Source: Struthio camelus
Taxonomy: Eukaryota > Chordata > Aves > Struthioniformes > Struthionidae
DNA: 64,000 nt
NCBI RefSeq assembly: GCF_040807025.1
Contig: NC_090956.1
Coordinates: 6,808,517 to 6,872,516, forward strand
Reading direction: 5' to 3'
The notes beneath the pieces were generated by a model. It did not search any database, was not told where the DNA came from, and saw only the letters and a program-made list of their open reading frames with translations. Positions 55,506-64,000 of this stretch are shown piece by piece (positions within the stretch are counted from its first letter, which is position 1; each line of letters opens with the position of its first letter). The translations under genes were made by a program, and so were the position numbers.

Positions 55506-58305
55506 TTCCCTGATTGCTAATAATGGAACATAACAGCATTGCTATTCAGGGTCCTGTAATATTGCAAAGCAGTGGGATTTGCAATGCAATCTGTCCCTCC
55601 ACTTCAGAGCTTAGCAGTAGGGTAATTGCTTTCATTACCGCCTCCCTCCTCCCCCCCTCCTCGTCTTCACAGTCACCCAGTGCTGCATTGCTTTGTGCTT
55701 GCTTCATGCTTGGAAGACTCTCTGCCCGAGTTTGAAGATAGCCTGAAACAATAGCTCAGACAGAAGTGGAAACTGCCTGTTCATCTCAACAGGGTGCTGA
55801 GCCTGAAACTTCCTGATAATTGAAAGTGCTAGCGCTGCTCAAGTACTTCACAGCTGGATGTTTACAAAAATGATCAGCGTGAGCTTATCCCACAAACCCT
55901 AACTGCCGCGGGGGCCAGCACTCCCAGCTGTCCTCTCTCCGATTCCCAAACATCGAACACAGCTAGAAATTTTCAATATCAAATTCTGCAGTCGCGTTCC
56001 ACATCGTTAATCATTTTTCAACGTTGATGGAAATACGAGTGCATCGAGCTGATCTGTATTTTTATTCTTTCAGAAGGCACACAGTCATTGCAAACTCCTT
56101 GCTGCAACAGATTGCCAAGAAGGGCAAAGGCACAGAAATGAGCTAAAACATGACAAAGCACGCTGTCCTGGACAGGCGAGCAAAAAAAGCTAGCGAATTT
56201 CCGTCTCGGGCTTAGAAATACTTTCAAAGCAGGGCTAGAGCTTGCCCTAATATAGCCAAGAACATTTAACGCAGTAAGACTCAAGTGCAAAGCCTCGACA
56301 AGTTGAGAGCCGGCAAAGACTGGCAGAACGTCGTGCTAACGAAAGTCACCACGTGCCCCAACCTTGCAGCAATCTCCTCATTAATAACATCTTCCAAATT
56401 GCCATCCAGCACCTCTTTCAGGTACAAATAGAGTTAATTCTCCTGCCGCTCAGTCCTGCCAGTGCTGCGCACTGCCATTGGACAACAATAGTGTCCATCA
56501 CATTTAGGAAGTGACTGCACGAGGAAGGTTTCTCTGCATTACAGTGTATACACGGAAGGAGAGAGAAAGAGCAGACGAACGAGCGCCGGTTTCATCAGTG
56601 CGAAAATAACAAGGTAAATTAATTTGCTACTAAGCCATGACAGTGCCACACTGGAACGCGCTGGCCAGGCTGGGGTGCCGGGTTATGCTTTTCTACAGAC
56701 AAGGCTCACGGGGACTCAAAACACAACAAAAGGCATGCAGCTTTCCATCTTGTAGACAGGATCAGTTTCTTCCTAAGCACTCTGCCTCTCTTTCCAGTCC
56801 CAGTTTGGCTTTAGGACCAAGCTAGGAAAGGAGGGGACGGCCAGATGAAAACGAAAACGGAGGCCTTTCCATTTTCTGTAACATAACTTTGCCCAAAGGG
56901 GGTTGGTTCCTAATTTGAGATCTCATGGCCTGCTTTTAGCAGAATCGGTAAAATAGATCCCCTCCTCCCCAGAGCAGCACACGAGGGAGGGGAGCAGACT
57001 CACAGCAGCCTTCATAGGAGGAGGAGGAGGAAGGAGGTCGTCTGTCTCAAATTGACTGTAAAACACTTTTAGAGTTCAGAGATCTCAGTTCCCCTCACTT
57101 GCGGCCTGGACGTTTCTCCCGCTTACGCCACCTTCTTCCTTGTCTTCGTGAAGTCTTTGGAATGGGGTTTCCCCACCCTCATTTCTGACTAAAAATCCAA
57201 ACCGATCTGTATCCACCAGACAGTCACGTGGCGGCGGTGCCAGCAGAGCCGATTCTGAGAATGTCACAGTCCCCTTTCCTCCCACAGGCGTGGTCTCCGG
57301 GCAGCTGGAGATTACCCTTTATTTCAGCGTTTCCACCCTGCAAAGAGGGCCCTCACCAGAGGCTCCGAGACGGGCCAGAGGGCTGCGCGCACCTCTCTCC
57401 CAGCCCGAGGAGAAGTTGTGCCTTTGGGAGATAAGCGCTCCCTCCCCGGCAGGGCCCTTACCCTCAAGCCCGTTTACTAGGGACAAGAGTCGGACGCGGA
57501 GCCCGCGCTTCCCACCGCAGCGCCACGCACTGCTGCTGCTGCTGGCGCTTGATAACCGCTTCTCTGCGTCCAAGCGTGTACTTCCCGCGGAGGCTAGGAG
57601 CTAGAGAGCTGCTAACTAACGCGAATAACCACCCCTAGTTACCGTACGCCGTTCCCACACACACCAGAGCGATCTTCGGACCAACGCCGCCGTCTCCGTA
57701 GCTCCCGAGGCTCCGTCAGTACTACAAAGGCAGCTATTTTTAGCACCCCGAGCACACAGCGTCACAACAGGTTTCCTCAAAACGTATTTTAAGAGCCATT
57801 CAAAGCCCGACGCAGGCTGCATGCTAATCTTGAGCAAAAACACCAAAGCATGGCTGAAATGCAAATTCAGCATCCCCTCCCGGAGCAGCCGCAACTTCTG
57901 GTAACTTTTACTCAGCGGGCGGCCAGCACGGGGCGCGGCCGGGCCGGGGCCAGGGGCGACGCAGCCCCCTCCGCAGCGCCGCGCGGGAGCCGGGGGGGGG
58001 GGTCCCGTGGGCCGCGCCGCGGGCGCCCACGCGGGTCAGGGCGATTGAGCAACGCTCGCCACGCGCCGGGTTTCAACACGCCCAAACGCCGGCCGCGGCG
58101 AAGGTGCGACCGCTCGTCACGGCCGGCGGCCGACGCCCGCCCGCGCCGGGGGCTGCCGCCGCTACCGGACTTAGACCCGGGCCCAAGCCGCGGCCCCCCC
58201 CGCCCGGCCCGGCCCGGCCCGGCCACGTGCGCGCGGGGAGCGGCGCGGAGCGCGCAGCGGGCGGCGCGGGGCGAGGGGCGGCGGCACCACGTGCCTGGCG
58301 CGATG

Positions 58306-58316
58306 GTGACTCAGCA
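58306..58316 (+). promoter_or_regulatory. Antioxidant response / Maf half-site element
   Basis: GTGACTCAGCA fits the ARE core RTGACnnnGC exactly and is a near-complete half of the Maf recognition element TGCTGAGTCAGCA. It lies about 170 bp downstream, in the direction of MAFK transcription, of the proposed exon 1 donor. Confidence 0.55.
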
Positions 58317-58486
58317 CTTTTACCTCAGCCGCGCCGCCGCCCGCCCGCCCGGCCGGACCGAACCGGACCAGGCCGGCCCGAGCCTGCCTACCCGCTCGCC
58401 AACAGCGGCAGCAGCGGCGGCAGCGCGGGCCCCGCGCGGTGCTGTGCGGCGCGGCGCCGCCCCACCCCGCCCGGGCGGCTCCTTAC

Positions 58487-58700
58487 CTGGGTGCCGGCGG
58501 GAGCGCGCGCGCGCGCCCGGGGGAGGGGGCGGCGGCGGGGATGGGGGGGGGCGGCGGCGGGGGTCAGCGGCGGCGGCGGGGGCGCTCCTCGGCCTCCCTC
58601 CCTCCCTGCGAGCGAGTCCCGCGGACAACAACAAGCGCGGGGCGGCCCCCCTCCCCCCCGCCGCGCCGCCGACCAACCAGCGCCCCCGCCGCTTCCGGCA
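58487..58700 (-). other. Proposed MAFK noncoding exon 1
   Basis: On the minus strand, GGCACCCAG|GTAAGGAG is a near-perfect donor (last exon base 58,487) inside the CpG island, in the correct orientation to splice to the exon 2 acceptor at 49,969. The upstream limit (transcription start) is not defined by any motif, and 58,700 is a placeholder. Confidence 0.45.
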
Positions 58701-59110
58701 TGGCGCGTCACGCCGCGCGTCACCTCCCCGGCCCCGCCCCGCCGCCGCCGCCGCGTCAGCGCCGGCCACGCCCACGCGGTTCATTCATGGGGAAGGGCGC
58801 CCGGGGCGGGGCGGGGCGCTGCGGGGGTCACGTGGTCTCCCTGGCGTTCCTCCCTCTCCTCCTCCCCCCCCCGCCCGCCCGCAGTGTGCAGCGCCGAGCA
58901 CCGCGCAACAGCTCTGCGCTGCTGCGCTGCCGTCGCGGCGCGGTGCGCGGAGTGCGGTCCCCTCGGGGCAGCGGGGCCAGCCAGCCTGCAGCCTGGGGCT
59001 TCCCGCCGTGCTCTGCCTCCCCGCTTCTGTTTGGTGCCCCTCGCAGTGCGCGACGCTGCGCCTGCAAAAGCAGCGGGTGCGGTTCCCATCGCTGTGTTAT
59101 CCGTGAGCTC

Positions 59111-61380
59111 GCTAAGAGAAAATGAGACCTGACCCCTCTCACAGAGCTCACCAAGGGAAAATGAGATGTGGCCCCTTGCCCGAACCGTTCGGTCCCGACT
59201 GTCGAGAGCAGCCCTGGGTAGAGGCAGACGAGGCGCAAAGCGAGGAGGGGAAGCCGTGGCATTTTGCACGTCGCAGTGTGGTGGGTTTGCGTCTGGGACG
59301 TGCCAAGGTGGCCACGTGGGCCGGGTCAGGTGGCAGCGGTCATGATACCTTCCCCCTTTTCCAAGCCCCACGCTTTTCCAAGTCAGGGAAGAGTCGTAGA
59401 AATCATGAGGTTCTCAATGATAATTGAGGCTATTTTGGTTCCCTGTCTTGATTACAAGTGTGGTTGTTGTTGGCAAGATTTTCTGTTGTCCGTGCGCTAC
59501 ACAGGCAGCTTTCACCCAGGGCAGCACTGGGGTCCCAGAGCCTCCCGTACGCTGAGGCAGGAGCTGAGATGCTCCAAATATTTACTGTTGGCAAATACGA
59601 GTTTGAGAACAGCTGTGACAATGCCATAATCTCGATGGCGTGACTGGTATTTTAGACACCCGTACCATCCAAGAATGATGAAGAAGATGCACTCGGACAA
59701 AATAACACAGTCTTTTGACCAAAACACACAAATAACTGCCTCTATCAAGACTAGACTTTGTGTTTTCCTGCAGCAGAGTTCATAACTCTATTTGAGGGTG
59801 CGCGTCTGCCTAGGCTCGGCGCTTTGTGCTTTGCAGCCCGAGGGCTGAACATCTTCCTTCAAACAGATCTAAGGGCTGCAGTCGGTACTTTGAGTGAGAT
59901 CCCGGCGCGCGTGGCTCCCTTTGCATGACGCGAGCTGCAAGGCGCGGGGCAGCCGCCCACAGTTTTCCTGCCGGGGGTTCCCTCGGGAGGAGGAAAATCT
60001 CCAGCGGGTGCAAAGCTGGCGTAACCAGCTCCTTCAGCCCTCGCCGCCCGGCCGGCCGGACCCGCGCTGGGTCTCGCCGAGCCCCTTCGTCTCCATCCAC
60101 GCTCCGTGCAGAGGCTCTGCACCCTTGCGCCCGCGCCCGCCGGCGTGGCCAGCCGCTTTCGAGTGGCAGGAGCGAGCCTTGCCGTGCCCGGCTGGAGCAG
60201 GGATCTGGGGAGGCACACCTCGCCGTCATTGGGAAACCCGTTTGTGGGAGCTGAGCTAATCAAATTGGTGAAAGCTCCCAGACTACAGATGTGAAACTGC
60301 AGCCTGGCGAGACTGCAATACTGTTGGCCTTCACGTCTCCAAAATTTGCGGGCTCTGCTTGAAAAGCTGCCCTGGGCCCTGGGATGGGGCGGGCAGCGAG
60401 ACTTGGGGGTCAAAGGCAGCTTTCCGCCATCCCTGTGGTCCCCACTGGGGCGTTGGAGGTTTGCTGGTGGCTCAATGAGCCGTCGTAGGGGAGGGAGACC
60501 CCAAGGGTCCCCAGCACGGCCCCTTCCCCAGCGCTCGCGCCGCATGGGGAACCGGGACCCGCCGGAGCCATCCTGCGGCACCCGCGGCTCCTCCTCGAGA
60601 CGCCCGCGAGGCAGAGGTGTCACCGGGCGGCAGGGGACGGGCCGGCTGCGTCCCACATGGGGGTCCCACCACCCCTCTCCGCAGCCCTTCGCATGGCCAC
60701 ATACCAGCATGGGGACTTCTCCCCTGGCTTTGCAAGGGCAGGATGGGACCTATGACATATGGCGCCGAGGGGGGAGAGGGGGGGTTAGCCTGAAATTCTG
60801 TTTCTGGGTGAACCGACCTGTTCGCAACAGCTCTTACTTTTTGTTTTCATTCCCCAGAGAACAAAACTCTGCTCCAAAGGTTTGTTATCTTTTGCTGCTG
60901 AACTTTAGACTGGGGTGGCCTTTCATAGTAAACAAAGAGAAGCTCTCACTCCCCTGAGAGCAGGAAATCCCGGGCAGGGAACGGGCAATTATATACGCTC
61001 CTTCCAACAGGTGAACGGGAGAGCCTGGGAAAAAGGAGCTCTGGCAGAGACCTGGACGCAAACAGGCTCCTGCCTTAGGAAGCATGGATCCAGATTTTGA
61101 GGGTTTAGCCCGCCCGCTCTGCGCCCACCCCACCTCACACACCACGATTCCCCAAAGACACCGGTCCAGGATTCAGCAACCTGGCTTCTCTTCCGCTCAC
61201 AGCTTTGCAGAAGGTGCTGTAGCTATAGAAAGGGGGACAGAAGCATTAACACAGGGCTTTTCAAGCCCCCTGGTGCGCCCAGACGGTGAAAAATCTCCTA
61301 AAAATGCATTGACCCCCCCTCATCCCCCATTCTCCCCCGTAACAGCACTGAGCCTATAAATATATATGTATGTATATAGA
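59111..61380. other. Intergenic between MAFK and the GAA-like gene
   Basis: No supported coding sequence. A second GC/CpG-rich block at about 59,880-60,700 may be part of a shared head-to-head promoter domain. Open frames here (up to 283 codons) overlap on both strands and lack recognisable domains. A TATAAATATATATG motif lies at about 61,355-61,368, followed by an A21 tract at 61,389-61,409. Confidence 0.5.
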
Positions 61381-61439
61381 TGGAAACCAAAAAAAAAAAA
61401 AAAAAAAAACACCAAGCAAAAAACAAAGCAGAGCAGAGC

Positions 61440-62010
61440 AAAACGGAGGGAGCAGGAGGCAGGAGCGGCCGGGGAGAGGCGTGTGCGGTGGCGCTGCTAC
61501 TAGAGAGGAGCGGTAGGCGCCGAGCGCCTTGTAGGGTGTTTACGGCGGAGCCGGCGGAGCTGCAGCAGGCTGGGAGCGCTGCCTGCCCGCAGCCACAATG
61601 TCAAGAGGAGACACGTGTATGTAAGCGCCTGGCACGGCCGGAGCGGGGCCCCGGCAGGCCGGGCAGGGGGGGTCCGGGGGCCGCGACGCCTCTGCGGGCC
61701 GGGCCGGGCCGGCTGCTCTCCCCCCCCCCCCCACCCCGGTCTGCAGGCGCACGGGGCAGAGCCGGCCGCCGGCCCCCGCAGGGCTCCGCTGCAGGGTGGC
61801 ATCGCTGGGCGGCCTGGCGCTCCTGGTGTGAGCGTGGGTGCGTGGGTCCGGCGGGCTCCGGAGGGGCCCGGGGGGGCTGGCACGCCTGGTGGCACCGTGC
61901 TCGCCCTCCGGCCTCGCATGCGGGCGGGCGGCGGCGGCGGCAGGCCGGCGCTCCTACCCCTGGGCTGGAGCGGCTCGGGGAAAACATCTGGATTGCATAA
62001 GGCGCTTTCT
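61440..62010 (+). promoter_or_regulatory. CpG island, promoter and first exon of GAA-like gene
   Basis: CpG-dense sequence surrounds the proposed exon 1 (start codon at 61,598, donor at 61,621). A CACGTG E-box at 61,612-61,617 lies in the exon itself. The TATA-like motif near 61,355 is about 240 bp upstream of the start codon and could also serve the gene. Confidence 0.55.
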
Positions 62011-64000
62011 GTGCGTGGGGCAAGGACTGCCACTTAGGGGGTGATTGCACAGCCAGGCCCAGCCAGGCTGAGCCATTTTGATGCGGGAGCCAGGGGGGTG
62101 CTGGCTGCCGCTAGAAGCTGCTTTTGCAGGAGGGCCGTTCTGCTGTGTTTTTGCCAGATGCAGCCTGTAGGCGAGATGGGTCTGAGCGTCTATAGGTTCA
62201 GCAGGAGATGGAGGAGAGAAAGTTGTGTCTCTTATCTAAGGTGCTGGAGGTTGCTCCCTGAAGTCAGCAAGGGGGGGGGGTCTGCTTCACTTACACGAGT
62301 CGGGAGGATTTTTGCCTGAGAGCTTTCTAAAATTGTATTTTACCAGTGGGAGGCAAAGGCTAATGGCAGGTTCCTTGCAGTCCCACCACCCAGCCCCCCC
62401 CCAGGGGTTAAAACCTCAGGGTTTGAGGGAGCGCGGAGGATGCTCAGCACCTCAGCAGCTGTGCCGCGGCTCCCAGAGCAGCAGCGCTGCTGTGACAGGC
62501 AGAGGGGCGCTCGGCTTTGCTTGCAGCTTCTGGAAACTCTGCAGCCCATAAATTCGGATCTGGCCAAAACTGCTTGAGGGGAGCACTCTGCCACCCCCAT
62601 CGCAGCGGGCAGGCTTCAGTCTGATGGCACTTTGCCGCCTCGGTGCTGCAAGGGGGTCGCACGGCAGCATCGCCCAAGCCTTAGTGCAGACAGATACCAA
62701 GCAGCGGGTCCTGGCAAATCCATCTTCAATGTCAAGAGTTTGCAGTGCAAATCATAGCTGCGGATGCGGGGCCGGGCATCACGATGGCAGCGTGCCGAGG
62801 CAGGGAGGCTCTGCCTGAAACGCTGATCGGTCGCGCCGGCGCTCGTCACGGCCGAGCTGGCCTCGAGGGCAGGGTGAGCTTCTCCTCTGGCGGGTTCCTT
62901 CATTTGTGCCTCAATCTTCCCCTCGCTCCAGCACCAGGAAGATGAAGTCGTACCAGAAGCTGACGACGGCCGTCCCGCAGCCGGCGGGGTGCAGGGTGGA
63001 GGAGGAGGGGGCCGCCCCGAAAACCGCCTGCCGTGGGAAGCTGGCCCCGTGGTGGGTGGGCAGCGGGCTGCTGGTGGCAGCCGTGCTGCTGAGCGCCGTC
63101 ACCGTGTGGGTGCTGCGGCAGGTGTCCAGGGGCTGGCACGTGCCCGCACCGCCCCCCAAATGCCTCCTGGTGCCCGAGAGCCAGCGCTTTGATTGCTACC
63201 CGGAGAGGCGCGTGGTGGTGACCCAGGAGCTCTGCGAGAGCCGGGGGTGCTGCTTCATCGAGACCCCCCCGCCGGCGGGCGGCAAGCGAGGGGTGCCCTG
63301 GTGCTTCTACCCCCGCGACTTCCCCAGCTACACGCTGCAGAGCCTCAACCAGACCGCGCTGGGCATGGTGGGCCTGCTGCTGCGGAGGGAGAAGACCTAT
63401 TACCCACGGGACATCGAGATGCTGCGGCTGGATGTGGAGTTCGAGACGGACACGCGACTGCACCTGAAGGTGAGCTGCCCTCGGCCCGCTGCCACCCTCC
63501 CCTGGCCGGGCTCCTTGTGCTCCTGTCCCATGTTGCTGGTGACCGGCCCCTGCTCAGGCCGGGGCTGGCAGCAGCTTTGCTCCTGGCATGGCCGTATGTG
63601 GCCTGGCTGCTGCCTTCAATCCTCTGCCCTCCTGCTTTTCTGGTCTGCAAAGCATGTTTTCTCTCCCTTTTGTAGATAACCGATGCTGCCAACCCTCGGT
63701 ATGAGGTTCCCCTCGAGGTTCCCCAGGCGATGAAGAGAGCAGAAAATCCCATCTACAGCGTGGAGTTCTCCCGGGACCCCTTCGGGGTGCTGCTGCGGCG
63801 CAGGGCGACAGGCACGGTGCTGTAAGGCCCCTCCTTTGCATCGGTGACCCCTTGGGTTCCCGCACGGCGGGGGGAAACCCTCTTCCCTCCCTAGATAGAC
63901 TCCTGCATGCTTTCCTTAGCCTGGTGGGGGGAAAACACAACGTGGGCTCTCCGAGCAATAGTTGCTCTTCATCTTTGTTCGTGCCGCAGAGAACAGCACC
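61598..64000 (+). CDS. Lysosomal alpha-glucosidase-like protein, GH31 family (5' part)
   Basis: Exons 61,598-61,620 (proposed), 62,932-63,469 and 63,676-63,821; the gene runs off the window, with an acceptor-like GCCGCAG at 63,983-63,989. From the ATG at 62,942 the second exon gives 176 codons: a 33-residue cytosolic end, a membrane segment at about 34-58 ([20 protein letters not shown]), and a trefoil (P-type) domain at 74-121 with six cysteines and RFDC...CESRGCC...PWCF. Then comes the start of the GH31 N-terminal domain ([54 protein letters not shown]). The 146-bp third exon matches the size of human GAA exon 3. The catalytic domain is outside the window. The exon-1 ATG is in frame with 62,942 and would add 11 residues. 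Likely the avian GAA paralogue (acid alpha-glucosidase II type), though GAA itself is not excluded. Family role: hydrolysis of alpha-1,4 and alpha-1,6 glucosidic bonds of glycogen in lysosomes. Confidence 0.85.
61621..62931 (+). other. Intron 1 of the GAA-like gene
   Basis: The 1,311-bp intron has donor TGTAT|GTAAGC and acceptor CCCTCGCTCCAG. It is GC-rich, with a C-run at about 61,720-61,732 and a G-run near 62,271-62,280. Nothing else was recognised. Confidence 0.65.

Larger units (their letters stand above)
49969..58486 (-). other. MAFK 5' intron
   Basis: About 8.5 kb separates the exon 2 acceptor from the proposed exon 1 in the CpG island. It contains the paired RFX X-boxes at 51,249-51,303, AP-1 cores at 52,371-52,377 and near 54,916, a G-run near 51,418-51,436, an A20 tract at 54,101-54,120 and a SINE-like relic at about 55,370-55,505. 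Minus-strand donors such as CAGAG|GTAAGT (last exon base 50,434) and CAGAG|GTAAGC (last exon base 53,257) could belong to alternative first exons, which mammalian MAFK is known to use. Confidence 0.55.
57850..59110. promoter_or_regulatory. CpG island, MAFK promoter
   Basis: Very dense CpG sequence with no TATA box. It contains the proposed MAFK first exon, an antioxidant response element at 58,306-58,316, a second TGACnnnGC core on the minus strand at 58,750-58,758, and CACGTG E-boxes at 58,224-58,229, 58,288-58,293 and 58,829-58,834. The 418- and 342-codon open frames across it are GC artefacts. Confidence 0.75.

Noticed and set aside
57850-59132. Overlapping plus-strand frames of 418, 342 and 228 codons
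   Set aside because: Low-complexity proline/alanine/arginine products of the MAFK CpG island; three frames are open at once and no domain is recognisable.
63990-64000. Start of a fourth exon of the GAA-like gene
   Set aside because: An AG acceptor is present, but only 11 bases remain and neither reading keeps the residues expected from GAA, so the boundary is not annotated as certain.

Overview
The window looks like nuclear DNA of an amniote, most likely a bird. Evidence is the gene set, small introns, CpG-island promoters, single-copy genes in a conserved order, and only scattered, heavily decayed repeats. The species cannot be told from sequence alone. ELFN1 may lie to the left and INTS1 to the right, but that is expected only from human 7p22 gene order and is not seen here.

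Layout. About 1-24,800 has no gene I can support. It holds a CR1/L3-type LINE reverse-transcriptase relic near the left edge, some MIR-like fragments, simple repeats, and a strongly decayed hAT-type transposase on the minus strand at about 18,850-20,740. A CpG island at about 24,830-26,260 drives PSMG3 (+, two coding exons, 122 aa). A GC-rich stretch with possible untranslated first exons follows, then TMEM184A (+, eight coding exons, 422 aa). MAFK (-) has two coding exons (156 aa), a long inferred 3' UTR and a long 5' intron reaching a CpG island at about 57,900-59,100. The right edge carries the 5' end of a GAA-like glycoside hydrolase family 31 gene (+), cut off by the window.

PSMG3-TMEM184A in tandem with MAFK convergent on them is the same relative arrangement as in human. 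MAFK and the GAA-like gene are head-to-head, about 3 kb apart. The four genes share no pathway: proteasome assembly, a membrane receptor/transport-like protein, a small Maf transcription factor, and a lysosomal-type alpha-glucosidase.

Most notable observations: the hAT relic with a recognisable zinc finger and catalytic-core pieces; the GAA-like N-terminus, which predicts a membrane anchor with a tyrosine-type sorting motif and an in-frame start in the first exon; a perfect antioxidant-response/Maf half-site element in MAFK's own CpG island; a pair of RFX X-boxes in the MAFK 5' intron; and a perfect 11-bp-arm hairpin between the convergent genes.
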